A DNA stretch of 64,000 nucleotides from Diacronema lutheri (Eukaryota > Haptophyta > Pavlovophyceae > Pavlovales > Pavlovaceae), in NCBI GenBank assembly GCA_019448385.1, contig JAGTXO010000026.1:2501-66500 (forward strand), written 5' to 3'. The notes beneath the pieces were generated by a model. That model was not told where the DNA came from. It saw nothing but the letters and a program-made list of their open reading frames with translations, and searched no databases. How positions within the stretch are numbered: position 1 is the stretch's first letter; the number at the start of each line of letters is the position of its first letter. Positions 20,501 through 30,418 of the stretch are shown piece by piece. A program made the translations under genes and the position numbers.

Positions 20501-23500
20501 GGCCACGGCCACGGCTGCGGCCGCGCCGCCGCCGCCCGCGTCGCCGCCCGCGCCGCGCGCGCTCGCCGCGTCCGAGGCGAGCAGCGCGCGTAGCGCGTCG
20601 TTCGCGGCGGGCTCGGCGCGCGCGAGCTGCGCCGCGCGCGCCGCCTCCGCGTCCGCGCGAAGCGCAAAGTTGGATATGCAGCAGGTGAAGGCGTGCAGCT
20701 GCAGGTAGGCGGTGAGCACGCGGCCAAGCGCCGTGAGCAGCCGCGACGCCGCCGTTGGCCCAGCAAACTCGTGCACCGCATGCACGAGCCCGTACTCGGA
20801 GGCACCGAAGGCGCTCTTGTCGAGCAACCCGACGAGCAGCTCGCCGTCGCGCACGACCACGTCGCCCTCCTCGCACGCGCCCTTGCTCGGCGGGTTGAGC
20901 GGCCGGCCGTCGCCGTCGCGCGCCACGTGCGCCCAGCCCCAGGCGTCCGCCGCCACCTTGGACTTTGCGTCGAGATTGAGCGCGGCGCAAAGCGGGCTGG
21001 CGATGCGCAGCAGGCAGCCGGCGAGCTGCTTGCCACTCCACAGCCGCAGCGGCTTGAGCAGCGCAGGCGGCGGGAGCGCGGGCAGCTCGGGCGCGTTCGG
21101 CGCTGCGCAGTGCAGCAGCTGGCAGAACTCGGCGTGGGTGAAGAAGGCGCCGCGCTGCGTGATGAGCACCCCCGCGATCACGTGGTCCTGGATGAGGCCA
21201 CGCAGCGGCTTGCCCGACGTGGGCACCGTGTACTGCTCGTGCGTCGCCGCGATGAAGTAGGCCTCGGAGCGCGCAAGCTGCGACTGCGGGAAGTGCAGGT
21301 TGATCTCGTCGCCGTCAAAGTCGGCGTTGTACGTGTTGCAGTTTGCGTAGTGCATGCGAATGACGCGCTCAGCCGACAGCACGAGCGCGCAGTGTGCCAT
21401 CATCCCCGGCTTGTGCAACGTCGGCTGCCGGTTGACGAGCAGCACGTCGCCGCTCACGAGGTGGCGCAGGACGCGCTTGGGCGCCAGCTGCGCGCCCACG
21501 CCGCCACCGCCGCCACCGCCGCCGCCGCCGCCACCGCCGCCGCCGAGCGCACCGAGCGCACCGAGCTGCGTGCCGAGCGGCAGCCCGGCCGGCAGCGCGG
21601 ACGCGGCGGCTGTGCGCGCGTCGACGACGCGCAGCGTGTTGGCGAGGGCCTGGCGCTGCTTGAGCGAGCGTCGCGAGAGGTCGATCATCTCGCCCGACTC
21701 GGTCTGCACGTAGTTTGCGCCCGGGTGCGTGTGCGCGCCATTCACAACGGCCTTGCGCAGCGCCTCCGCGTTCCACGCATTCACCGGCTCAGCGACTGCG
21801 GGTGGGGAAATGGGGGGGGGGGGGGGGGGGGATGATGCAAAGCGCATGGCGATGCAAGGCGGGCAGGTGCGAGGCCGGGGAATGGTGGGGGGGAGCGTGG
21901 GCGCACAGGTGAGCGTCTTTGCAAAATGGAGCGGCACGCCAATCTGCGCAGTGGAGATGTACGGGTCGGGTGAGATGACAGAGCGAGCCGCGTAGTTGAC
22001 ACGCTTGCCCATCATGTGCATGCGGAAGAGCCCTTCCTTCCGCTCGAGCAGCTGCTTCACGCCAGGCGGCTCCGTTGCGGATGCGCTCGCCGAGCTGCCG
22101 CCAAGAGCCGAGTCGTACACGCAGTTGACCGCGAGCTGCAGGCTCTGCCAGCGCGCGAGCAGCGCGCCGAGCGCACCGTTGGCCGCGCCTGCGCGCTCGA
22201 GAACCGCCTCGGCAACGAGTGGCCGCGTGCCGACTGCTCCGCCGGGCGAGCCCACGCCCGCGTCCTCGCCCGCGCCCGCGGCAGGCTGCACGCTCGCCTC
22301 TGCGCGGGCGGAGAGCTGCGCGAGGAGCGCGCGAAGCTGAGCGTTCGCCGTGATGATGCGCACGAGGTACACGTTGTGCGGGTGCTCGACAAGCTCGTCG
22401 CCGAGCTTGAGCGGCTGGCGGAAGCGGGAGGGCGGCACGGGCGCCGCGTCGAGCGTGAGCGCAGCTGGCGACAGCCCGGGGTAGGCGGCAGCGAGCAGCT
22501 CGCCCTCCTCACGCCACAGCAACGCCAGCCGCTTTGCCGCTTCGCTCGCCGCGAGGAATTTTCGCCCGGCGAGCGACGCGCCGCCGCGCGGGCCACGCGC
22601 GAGTGCGTCCGCAGCCGCCTCAGCCGCGGCGGCGGCGGCGGCGGCGGCTTCGGACGCGGCAGCGGACGCTGCGGCGACGGCCGCCGTCGTGGTCGGCTGG
22701 CCCGCCCCACCGTTGCCGTCGCCATCGTCATCTTGATCATCATCGCTCTCTGCGCCCGCCTCCGAGCTCGAAGTCGGCCCGTCCGATGTGTCAGAGCCGC
22801 CATTCGAGCCGCCATTCGTGCCGCCATTCAAGCCCGCACGCGACGTGCCCGCGCCGGCGCCCGCGCCGGCGCCCGCGCCGGCGCCCGCGCCGGCGCCCGC
22901 GCGCGCACTCTCGAGCTCGTGCCGGAGCGCGTCGTTCTTCCTCGCGTGCTTCGCGGGGAGGGGGAGGACAAAGAGCTTCCCCACGCCCTCGCTCTTCAGC
23001 CGGTGCGCGTGAAAGCCGCAGCCGTCGCAACGGTCGGCGTGCACCGCGCCAAGCAGCCGCCTGCGCAGCTCGGCGCGCAGCTCAGACGAGTGCGTGCTCG
23101 CACACGCGCGCCGCCGACGGCTGCGCGCGGCGCGTGACTGCGTGAGAAGACGGACGGCCGCATCGGTGAGGTGCACGCCCACAGGCACGCCCTCCACGCC
23201 GTCACTGCGCACTGCCTCGCTCGGCTTGCTCGCGCCGCCGAGGCCGAGCGCGCCGCCCGTGCCGTCGCCGCCGTCGCGCTCGCCCTCACCTTCCTCCTCC
23301 TCGCCGGCGGCGTCGACGGCGCGCGTGGCGAGCTCGTCGGCGGCGCCCTTGAAGTCGATCGCGGCGGCCACGTTGGCCGCATCCACCAGCAACCCGGCGT
23401 CGAGCAGCGCGTGCGCCGCGACGAGCGCGCGCGCGCGCACGCGCGGCACGCGCAGCCTATTGCACTGGGCGCAATGCGCGCGCAGCAGCTCGACGGCCTG

Positions 23501-23803
23501 CGGGTAGACGACGGGGTTGAAGACGGGCACGGCCAAGTCAATGTGGCCCAAGTGCCCTGGGCAATCCTTGAACGTCAGGCCGCACGTGACGCAGCGGTGG
23601 AACGCGTCGATCGGTCCCATCCGCTCGTCGTAGAGGCCGTTCGGCACCGGCTGGTTGAGCGCATCGAGCAGGTGTGCGGCGGTCACCGCCTTGACGGACA
23701 CGGCGCGGAGCTGAACGGACGAATAGAAGGAGAAGCGGCAGCCCGTCACCTCGTGCTCCAGCACGCTCGTCGCCGCCGGCGCGCGCACCGCGCCGCCGTC
23801 CAT
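17579..23803 (-). CDS. RPA1: RNA polymerase I largest subunit
   Basis: From the ATG at 23803, about 2003 residues after removing two in-frame GT-AG introns, 21796-21906 (phase 1) and 17963-18064 (phase 0). The first splice joins AKTLTF to AEPVNAWN, the second DPNE to [14 protein letters not shown]; both match Pol I subunit sequence. The N-terminal clamp has [17 protein letters not shown]. The active-site loop is [16 protein letters not shown] (nt 21300-21335). The jaw region near 18500-18900 holds a long Ala/Gly/Asp-rich acidic insert, common in Pol I. The tail has [15 protein letters not shown] and [11 protein letters not shown]. It transcribes rRNA in the nucleolus. Runs of Ala/Gly in the N-terminal third are lineage-specific padding. 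It is divergent from uL11. Confidence 0.96.
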   Translation of the reverse strand: MDGGAVRAPAATSVLEHEVTGCRFSFYSSVQLRAVSVKAVTAAHLLDALNQPVPNGLYDERMGPIDAFHRCVTCGLTFKDCPGHLGHIDLAVPVFNPVVYPQAVELLRAHCAQCNRLRVPRVRARALVAAHALLDAGLLVDAANVAAAIDFKGAADELATRAVDAAGEEEEGEGERDGGDGTGGALGLGGASKPSEAVRSDGVEGVPVGVHLTDAAVRLLTQSRAARSRRRRACASTHSSELRAELRRRLLGAVHADRCDGCGFHAHRLKSEGVGKLFVLPLPAKHARKNDALRHELESARAGAGAGAGAGAGAGAGAGTSRAGLNGGTNGGSNGGSDTSDGPTSSSEAGAESDDDQDDDGDGNGGAGQPTTTAAVAAASAAASEAAAAAAAAAEAAADALARGPRGGASLAGRKFLAASEAAKRLALLWREEGELLAAAYPGLSPAALTLDAAPVPPSRFRQPLKLGDELVEHPHNVYLVRIITANAQLRALLAQLSARAEASVQPAAGAGEDAGVGSPGGAVGTRPLVAEAVLERAGAANGALGALLARWQSLQLAVNCVYDSALGGSSASASATEPPGVKQLLERKEGLFRMHMMGKRVNYAARSVISPDPYISTAQIGVPLHFAKTLTCAPTLPPTIPRPRTCPPCIAMRFASSPPPPPPISPPAVAEPVNAWNAEALRKAVVNGAHTHPGANYVQTESGEMIDLSRRSLKQRQALANTLRVVDARTAAASALPAGLPLGTQLGALGALGGGGGGGGGGGGGGGVGAQLAPKRVLRHLVSGDVLLVNRQPTLHKPGMMAHCALVLSAERVIRMHYANCNTYNADFDGDEINLHFPQSQLARSEAYFIAATHEQYTVPTSGKPLRGLIQDHVIAGVLITQRGAFFTHAEFCQLLHCAAPNAPELPALPPPALLKPLRLWSGKQLAGCLLRIASPLCAALNLDAKSKVAADAWGWAHVARDGDGRPLNPPSKGACEEGDVVVRDGELLVGLLDKSAFGASEYGLVHAVHEFAGPTAASRLLTALGRVLTAYLQLHAFTCCISNFALRADAEAARAAQLARAEPAANDALRALLASDAASARGAGGDAGGGGAAAAVAVAVAEPLRTRASLRASLRERFAAAHARAEPWGAQVDGALKAAVAPVTSAVQAACLPQGQRVAFPKNAFAAMIGTGAKGSLVNFLQISCALGQQELEGRRVPLTPAGRTAPWAAPYELGARAGGYITDRFLTGVSAGCFYFHCMSGREGLVDTAVKTSRSGYLQRCLVKHLEGLALAYDHTVRGADGGVVQFCYGEDGLDPTKTRWLASEQGFAFYAANGKALAAAWHAGQPHQLGRPLGKAREALKRRALLAERGETLLSAALPRLTLGSVSDAFAQRLDDGAHAHAREQRKRPAREADARADAAGDGRMGRSHFVQLLCTKYLRALAQPGEAVGLLAAQSVGEPSTQMTLNTFHLAGVGGGNVTLGIPRMREVIMVASRAPATPLMTLPLRASAAQPGADGQADAGAARARELAGSLRRVTLGQLCAAVTAASRLVPADAPVPGVGGALPHGGGGGASGASGASGASGASGGSGASGGYAVQSRVTLQLAPLGEQTGAAIVLSAFCGPFVGALDAHLDRALRRQGEALRDAHAVRAAERTHGEGDDGGDVGASGGGRRGTGAVARGRGARARMPRAAGRGGRTGRRASGAADGEAGEAADGAAGGADAEAEGGADGAAGARLGQVDVLGDDDDDGGADGDGEADEDDAAADDDGADAARASRGGFISYDGPSADDTAALGADDAEARARAERDDDDERETADGGGAAARATRARAPGADGISQHLKYVRACGSERAEDGLLRLWLVVDLPPRAAVLVAAAVRDVAQTVEVRAVPRIADAFALPGKGGAMASVQTAGVNFGVLWRLAQWVDPNEVRAAAPHRAARAAARRAAPLSRRVARGRLVLAVQVLSNDVWAVLNTYGVEAARNALVREVRAVFGAYGIAVDARHLSLIADYMTYEGGYKPLSRLGMGSSTSPLLKMSFETTVGFLTAAATGAEDDTLASPAANIVVGRPVKVGTGAFELLHPLPQLGAAN
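21812..21831. repeat. G tract of 20 inside an RPA1 intron
   Basis: Twenty uninterrupted G (C on the coding strand) between the donor and acceptor of the 111-bp RPA1 intron, close to the acceptor. On the transcript it is a C-rich pyrimidine tract. Confidence 0.9.
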
Positions 23804-23916
23804 CGACGCGGGAGGATCGGGCCGCAGCCACGCGAAATGCCGCCCGGACAGCGTTTCCGGGGTGGCGGCCGGAACGACCGTGCCACGTGCAGGGGCGCAC
23901 ACCTCGCACCGCAGCC
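23804..23916. promoter_or_regulatory. Shared divergent promoter of RPA1 and RPL12
   Basis: Only 113 bp separate the two start codons, so both 5' leaders and core promoters must fit or overlap here. No TATA-like element is visible. Pairing of a Pol I subunit with a ribosomal protein suggests joint control of ribosome production. Confidence 0.55.
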
Positions 23917-24607
23917 ATGCCGCCCAAGTTCGACCCGAACGACATCCTCACGAGTGAGCGCACGGGGCACGGCGGGGTGCCGGCCGCGCGGTTGCACGCG
24001 CCGGGCCGGCCTCGTGGCGCGCGCGCGCCGCCGTTCGACGCGGCCTCGTCGCGCCGCACCGAGCGGCGGCGCACGCGTGCCGCCGCTCAGCCGCGCCGGG
24101 CTGACGTGCGTGCCGCGCCGCGCCGCCGCGCGCGCTCGCCGCGCAGTCTACGTGCGCGTCACGGGCGGTGAGGTGGGCGCTGTCTCGTCGCTCGCGCCCA
24201 AGGTCGGTCCGCTCGGTCTGTCGCCCAAGAAGATTGGCGACGACCTTGCGAAGGCGACCAAGGACTGGAAGGGCCTGAAGGTGACGGCCAAGCTCGAGGT
24301 GCAGAACCGCCAAGCGAAGGTCTCGGTGGTGCCGTCGGCGGCCGCGCTGGTGATCAAGGCTCTCAAGGAGCCGTACCGCGACCGGAAGAAGGTCAAGCAC
24401 GTGCAGCACTCGGGCAACATCTCGATGGAGGCGGTGTTGGAGGTTGCGCGCATCATGCGGCCGCGCTCGATCGCGCGCGAGCTCAAGGGCACCGTGCTCG
24501 AGGTGCTCGGCAGCTGCGTCAGCGTCGGCTGCACGGTGGAGGGTGACGACCCCCGCGAGCTGCAGGAGGCGATCCACAACGGACAGCTCGAAATTCCCGC
24601 CGCCTAG
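23917..24607 (+). CDS. RPL12: Cytosolic ribosomal protein uL11 (L12)
   Basis: Exons 23917-23953 and 24147-24607 with a 193-bp phase-1 GT-AG intron give 165 residues, exactly the family length. Hallmarks are [59 protein letters not shown]-type [10 protein letters not shown], and [11 protein letters not shown] near the end. It forms the base of the ribosomal stalk in the GTPase centre of the 60S subunit. The intron sits directly after 12 codons, an early position typical of ribosomal protein genes. Confidence 0.97.
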
Positions 24608-24918
24608 GCGCGCGGCGGGCGGCGCGCTGGCGCTGGTGTGCAGGGTTGCACGGCCGCGCAATTGACGGGATTCCTTGGTCGGGCGCGTGTGGCCGATCGC
24701 CGGGGGCTCGACCGCTGCCCCGCCAGGCCCACGCCTTCGCCGGCGACAGCTGTGTGTGAAACCGACCTAATTTGCGGAGGAGGGGGCCTCCACCCCGCCC
24801 CCCCCCGCCTCCAGGCCCGCGCCCTAGCCAACAAGTCCACGCACCGCGTCAACGCTCCTGCACGTGGCATGCCAGGCTATGCAAACTGCGCGCGGCGCGC
24901 GGCCGCGCGCGGCCGTCG
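24608..24918. other. Convergent 3' region between RPL12 and the thioesterase gene
   Basis: About 310 bp between two stop codons that face each other. It should contain both 3' UTRs and polyadenylation sites. A slightly AT-richer patch is at 24755-24780. No gene or RNA was seen. Confidence 0.5.
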
Positions 24919-25773
24919 TCACAGTTTGGACGCGACGCGCCGCACGCGCAGCACGCCCTCCTGCACCATGCTCGCGAGGGCGCGCCCGTCCGCCGCCCAC
25001 ACGTGCCCGCGCACGAGCGCGCGCTCGGCTGCGGCGAAGGGCGAGTCGAGTTTGAAGAGCATCCAGTCGCTCGCGCACGGCCGCTCGGCGTGCAGGTAGA
25101 GCCCGTGGTCGAGGGAGGTGATCATCTGCACCTTGTGCGTCGCCGCATGTGGCCAGAGCGCCGCCCAGAGGAATTGCAGGTCGGAGAGGAAGCCGAGCGC
25201 AGCCGCGTGCTCGACGTGTGCCCCGCCGAGCGGCTGCTCGGCCGAGCCGCCGTGCCAGCGGACCCAGCAGAGGTAGGGCGAGCCGGCAACGGGTCGCGTT
25301 TGCCAGCAGACGTGCGCGAGGCCCTCCGCCTTGGAGTCCTCCCACGCCTTCATCGCACCCGGCGCGCACGCCTCGGGCGGCGGCACGGCCGGCATCGGCG
25401 GCGCGTGCAGCCGCACGCCCGTCCACAGCCCATCCGGGGGTGCGACGGCGTGAAAGCTGACGGTGGCGCTCACGATGAGGCGGCGATTGGGCAGCTCCTC
25501 GCCGCGCACTGCGTAGAGCGCGAACGAACGCCCCTCGCGCAGCGGCAGCACCTCGTAGCGCGTGCGCACCATCCGCGCAGCGTTGACAAAGTGCACGTGC
25601 ACGGCGTGCACGCTGCCCTGCGCGGACGGCGAGACGGCGCCCGCCGCTACGATGCACTGCGCGACGAGCTGGCCGCCAAACGCCCGCTCACTCGCGCGCC
25701 ACCAGCAGGCCGCGTCGGCAACGAGCACGTTGGCCTCGGCCGTCCGCTCGAGCGCCAAAAACCGCGCGCCCAT
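24919..25773 (-). CDS. Peroxisomal acyl-CoA thioesterase II (TesB/ACOT8 type)
   Basis: 284 residues from the ATG at 25773, close to bacterial TesB length. Double hotdog fold: first half has ASERAFGGQLVAQCIVAAG and HAVHVHFVN; second half has LGFLSDLQFLW, ITSLDHGLYLH (catalytic Asp region) and SMVQEGVLRVR (catalytic Gln). The protein ends in SKL, the classical PTS1 signal for peroxisomal import. It hydrolyses acyl-CoA to free acid and CoA, probably to tune CoA during peroxisomal beta-oxidation. Start codons of this gene and the UNC-45-like gene are only 49 bp apart on opposite strands. Confidence 0.93.
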   Translation of the reverse strand: MGARFLALERTAEANVLVADAACWWRASERAFGGQLVAQCIVAAGAVSPSAQGSVHAVHVHFVNAARMVRTRYEVLPLREGRSFALYAVRGEELPNRRLIVSATVSFHAVAPPDGLWTGVRLHAPPMPAVPPPEACAPGAMKAWEDSKAEGLAHVCWQTRPVAGSPYLCWVRWHGGSAEQPLGGAHVEHAAALGFLSDLQFLWAALWPHAATHKVQMITSLDHGLYLHAERPCASDWMLFKLDSPFAAAERALVRGHVWAADGRALASMVQEGVLRVRRVASKL

Positions 25774-25822
25774 GCTCGAGCGGACGCCCGAGCCGCCCCC
25801 TGCGCTCCACCTTTGGCGCGCA
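25774..25822. promoter_or_regulatory. 49-bp divergent intergenic region (thioesterase / UNC-45-like)
   Basis: The whole gap between two opposing ATGs. One or both transcripts must start inside the opposite gene's 5' coding sequence or have almost no leader. Confidence 0.5.
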
Positions 25823-26956
25823 ATGGCAACGCCGCTTAAGGACGCCGGGAATACGCATCTCGCGGCGGGGCGGCTGGACGACGCGATCGCGTCGTACGAC
25901 GCGGCGCTCGCCGCGGGCGAGGGCAGCGCGACCGTGCTCCACGCCAACCGCGCCGCCGCGCTGCTGCGCGCCGGCCGCGCCGCGGACGCGCTCACGTCGG
26001 CAGACGCCGCGCTGGCCGCAGACGGCGCGTACGCGAAGGCCTTGTTCCGGCGCGCGCAGGCGCTCGAGGCGCTCGATCGGCTCAGCGACGCGCACCTCGC
26101 CCTCCGTCGCCTCCTCGACCTCGAGCCGCGCAACGCGGACGCGGCCAGCGTGCTCCGGCGCGTGCACGCGGCGGCGGCGGCGCGCGCGGCGACCGCCGGC
26201 CTGTCGGGCGCGTCCGACGCGGCGGCGGGACTGCGCGCCGAGGGCGTGAGCGACGCGCAGCGCGCGGCGCACGCGCGCAAGCTCGCGGCGATCGCCTCCG
26301 ACCGCGAGCGGCTGCCCGAGCTGCTCGGCTGCGGCGCCGTCGACGCGCTGCTCGGCGCGCTTCCGCGGCACGACGCGCTCGCGCCGCACGCGCGCGACGG
26401 CGACGCGCCGTGCGGCGGCGCCGAGCCGGCGGCGACGGCGGCGACGGCGGTGGCGTCCGTCGGTACCGTCGCCGCCACCGTCGCCGCCGTTTTACCCGGC
26501 GCGCGCTTCGAGGAGCTGCTCGACGGCGAGACGGACGGTACGGACGGTCCGGACGGCGCGCCCGCCGGCGCGCCCGCCGGCGCGCCCGCCGAGCCGCCGG
26601 CAGCGCTCGCGAGCCTCGGCGCGCTCGGCTCGCTGCTCCCGTGCCTCGAGGCGGTGTGCTCGCTTCTCGCCGCGGCGACGCCGTCGCCGCTCGCCGCCGC
26701 GCACGCCACCACCGCCGATCGGCCGACCGCCGCCGACGCGCGCGTCGCGGGGCAGGTGCGCGCGGCCGCCCTGCGCGCGGTGAGCGTGCCGCACGCGGCC
26801 GCGCTCGCGCACGCGGCGCTGAGCGCGGTTGATGAGGCGCGCGCGCGCGCGCCCGCCGACGCGGATGGCGAGCCGACGCGGCTTGATCGCGCGGCCAGCA
26901 GCCCGCTGGTGCACGCCGCGTGCTGCGCGCTGCTCCTCGTCGCGCGCCTCGGCGCG

Positions 26957-26988
<32 letters not shown>

Positions 26989-28317
26989 GGCGCGCGCACC
27001 CGGCAGCGCGTCGCTCGAGGACGAGCCGCCCAGCCCGTCGCCCGCGGTGCTCGTCGCGCTCGGCGCGCTCGCGCGCCTCACCGACCGGACGCGCGCCCTC
27101 CCAACGAGCGCTGATGCGCGCACGCTCTGCCGCGCGTGCCTCGACGGCTGGCTCGTCGCCGCCGCGCACCCGCACGCCCTCGGCGCCGCGTCGCTCGACG
27201 ACGGCTGCCGCGCGGCGGCGGTGCGCGCGCTGCTCCCCTTCTTGCTCGCGGACCGCGGCGCCGCGCTCGCGCTCGCGCCCGCGTGCGCCGTGCGCGCACC
27301 GGCCACCGCCACCGCCACCGCCTCCGCCTCCGCTGACGACGCCGACGACGACGGCTGCCACCGGCACGCGGCGCTCGCCGCGCTCACGCCACTGCTGCGC
27401 GCGCGCGGCGCGAAGGGGCAGGGCAATGAGCCGGCGCTCCTCGGTACGTGCACGCGGCTCTGCCGCCCCGCGCTTGACGCCGCGGAGCGCGCCGCCGCCG
27501 CCGGTCGGCACGGCGAGGCGCGCGCGCTCCGCGCCTCGGTCGTTGAGGTGCTCGCGTGCCTCGCCGAGCAGAACCGGCAGGCGGCGGCGCGCGCGGCGCT
27601 GCAGCAGGGCCTGCCCGCCGTCGTCGCCACTTGGCACGCCGACGGCGCCGCGCCGCAGCCGCCGCCGCCGCCGCGCGGCGGCGGCGGCGGCAGTGGCGGC
27701 AGCAGCAGCGCGGGCGGCGGCGTCGACGGCGGCGCGGCGTGCGCGCTGTGGGCGGACGAGCGATGCTGCCTCGCCCTCGCCGAGCTGTACGCGCACGCGC
27801 TCGCTGGCTCGGAGCTGCTCGCGGACAAGGCGTCGGCGCTTCTCGCCCTCCGCCAACTGCGCATGTGTGCTCAGCATCGCAGCGCGCCCGTGCGTTGCCG
27901 GGCCATCGTAGCCATCGCAAAGGCGCAGGCCGTCCACTCGGCGCTGCGCGGGCAGGCTGTCTCGTTGCGCGCGCTGCTCGGCGGTGCGCTCGCGCTTCTC
28001 ACCGCCGCGCAGCCGGGCGAAGGCGCGTCGCCGTTGCCGTCGGACAGCGTCGCGTCGCGGCTGAACGATGGCCATGGCCTCGATGGCCTCCATGGCCGCC
28101 ATGGCCTCCATGGCCTCGACCTCCGCCCGCGCGCACAGCTGAGCACCTACCGCTGGGCTGTTGAGGGCCTCATGTACCTCGCCTCTGTCGGCGAGGCGAA
28201 GCAGCTGCTCCTCGGCGCGACGGAGAGCACCGGCCTTTCCTCCTTCCGCAAGCTCGCCACCTTCTTGCACGCCGCGCACGCGGCGGCGCGCGCGCGTGGC
28301 GCGGCGGCGGCGGGCGG

Positions 28318-28348
<31 letters not shown>

Positions 28349-30328
28349 TCGCCCGCCGCGGCGGCGGCGGCGGCGGCAAGCGCGAGCAGCGTGCTCTCCC
28401 TGCACTACCCGCTCGCGTGGTGCATCTGGCGGCTCGTTGGCGGCAAGGAGCTCTCCGATGACGAGAAGCGCTTGCAGCGCGAGATGGCGCCCGAGCAGGT
28501 CGCCCAATTTAAAAAGCTCGCGCGCGGGCAGAGCGCGGCCGCGGGGCAGGACGGCGGCGACGATGGCGGCGACGACGACAGCGCCTACGAGCCCGCGCTG
28601 CTCGACGCGCTGCGCGCGCGGCTGCTGCGCGACGATGGTGTTTGCCTTCTCGCCGAGATTGCCACGCAGGCGGGCAGCGCGCCGCACGGCGCGTCGACGC
28701 GTGCGGCGTGTGCCAAGGCGCTGCTCGCGCTTGCCGAGCTGCCGCACGCGCGCGGCCAGCTGTGCGCGCAGGGCGGCTTCTCCGCCTGCCTGCTTCTCGC
28801 CAATGGTCCGGGCGCCGATTTTGGCGATCCGCCCGGCGCACCGCCACGCACAGATGTGTCGAGCGGCGCGCGCTTTGACCGCCAGGCGGCGGAGGCGGCG
28901 GCGTGCTGCCTCGCCAAGCTTGCCATCTCGACGGACCCGCAGCTGCTGCCCGGCGCGGGAGGTGCGGCGAGCGCGCAGGCGAGCCTCGTGCGCCCCCTCG
29001 TCCGGCTGCTCGAGGTTGCCGAACATGAGCTGCCGCAGTTTGAGGCAGCGATGGCGATGACCAACCTCGCCGCGGCAGGCGCGGAGAGCCAGGCGCGGCT
29101 GATGCGCGCTGGCGCGTGGCGGCGGATGCAGCTGCTTCTCGCCGAGGACAACCCGCTCCTCTGCCGCGCGGCGACCGAGTGCCTCGCAAACTTGGCCACG
29201 TGTGACGACGCGCTTGAGCTCATCCTCGCGCCCGCCTCGACGGACCTGCAGGTGGTGACGCACGCCGCGCGCGGCCCGGCGCGAAGGCTGGCGCCGCCGC
29301 TCAGGCCCCGCTCCGCCTCTGCGCCGCGCCTGCGCATCCGCGCATCGCGCGCGCAGATCTTCGTCGGGCTGTGCGAGGCGGACGACGAGCTCACGCAGCA
29401 GGCGGCCGCGGGCGCGTGCGCGACGCTCGCGTCCGTGCGCGAGGTGGCGTCGGCGATGCTGCGCGGCGAGCAGAAGGCCAAGACGCTCGAGAAGGCGAGC
29501 GCGCCGCGCCATGCGCTGCGCGCAACCGTGTGCGCGCGCGCACCGCGCCGCGCCCGGCCGCTGACGGCGCGCCGCGCGCCGCCTCCCCTCCCCCCCTCCC
29601 CTCCCCTCCCCTCCCCTCCCCTCCCCTCCCCTCCCCTCCCCTCCCCTCCCCTCCCCTCCCCTCCCCTCCCCTCCCCTCCCCTTCCCTCCCCTCCCCTCCC
29701 CTCCCCTCCCCTCCCCTCCCCTCCCCTCCCCTCCCCTCCCCTCCCCTCCCCTCCCCTCCCCTCCCCTCCACTCCCCTCCCCTCCCCTCCCCTTCCCTTCC
29801 CCCTTGCCCGGCCAGCTGACCGGACTGCTGCTGAGCGCGGGCAGTCCGGCGCTGCAGCACCGCGCCGTCGTCTGGCTCGGCGCCCTCGCGCAGCACGACG
29901 CGAGCGCCATCTTTGGCGAGCGGGGCGGCGACGTGCCCGCGCACGCGCTCAGCCTCGCAGCAGCTCTCTCGCTCTGCGCGCGCGCCGAGCGCGGCCCTGC
30001 GCCAGCGATGGCGCGTGCGCTGCTGCGCGATGCCGAGCGCCGGCGCGGCGGCCAGCTGCCCGTCCCACCGGCCGACGTGCTCGAGGAGCTCCTGCAGCGC
30101 TGCCGCGCGGACGAGGCGGCGCGCGCGGCTGCGGCCGAAGAGCGCGCCGAGGAGGAGCGAGCGGCGAAGGCGGCAAAGGCCAAGGCCGAACGCGAGGCGC
30201 GGGAGGCCGAGATGAAGGCGCGCGCGGCAGAGCACCGCCGCCGGCAGGAGGCGGAGGAGCGGCAAAGCCGCCGGTGGGCGGGTGAGATTGACTCGGACGA
30301 CTCGGACGAAGGCGAGCTCATCGGCTAG
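25823..30328 (+). CDS. UNC-45/SMAP1-like myosin chaperone (TPR plus armadillo repeats)
   Basis: From the ATG at 25823. Residues 1-110 form three TPR repeats (LKDAGNTHLAAGRLDDAI, VLHANRAAALLRAG, AKALFRRAQALEAL), the Hsp90-binding part of UNC-45. A long Ala-rich armadillo region follows, then the UCS part: WCIWRLVGGKELSDDEK, AEAAACCLAKLAI, FEAAMAMTNLAAAG and AATECLANLATCDDA. Intron 1 is 29252-29356, joining STDLQ to IFVGLCEADDELT. Intron 2 ends at 29815 and contains a long CCCCT repeat; its donor is either GT at 29528 or a GC donor at 29495, both phase 0. About 1360-1370 residues, longer than the usual 930 because of low-complexity inserts. A charged coiled coil and acidic tail (EIDSDDSDEGELIG) end the protein. 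It should fold myosin heads. Confidence 0.82.
29581..29808. repeat. CCCCT microsatellite inside an intron of the UNC-45-like gene
   Basis: About 228 bp of nearly perfect 5-bp repeats (ctccc / cccct), with a few single-base changes. It lies just before the acceptor at 29815, so the transcript carries a very long polypyrimidine tract. The complementary strand has regular runs of four G every five bases and could form G-quadruplexes. Confidence 0.92.
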
Positions 30329-30418
30329 ACGTTCGAGTGTAGCACGTTCCGTGTCCACCCACACACTCACGCGCTCTGATGACTCTGGAGGCATCCGTCC
30401 GTCCGTGCACCGCGCCAC

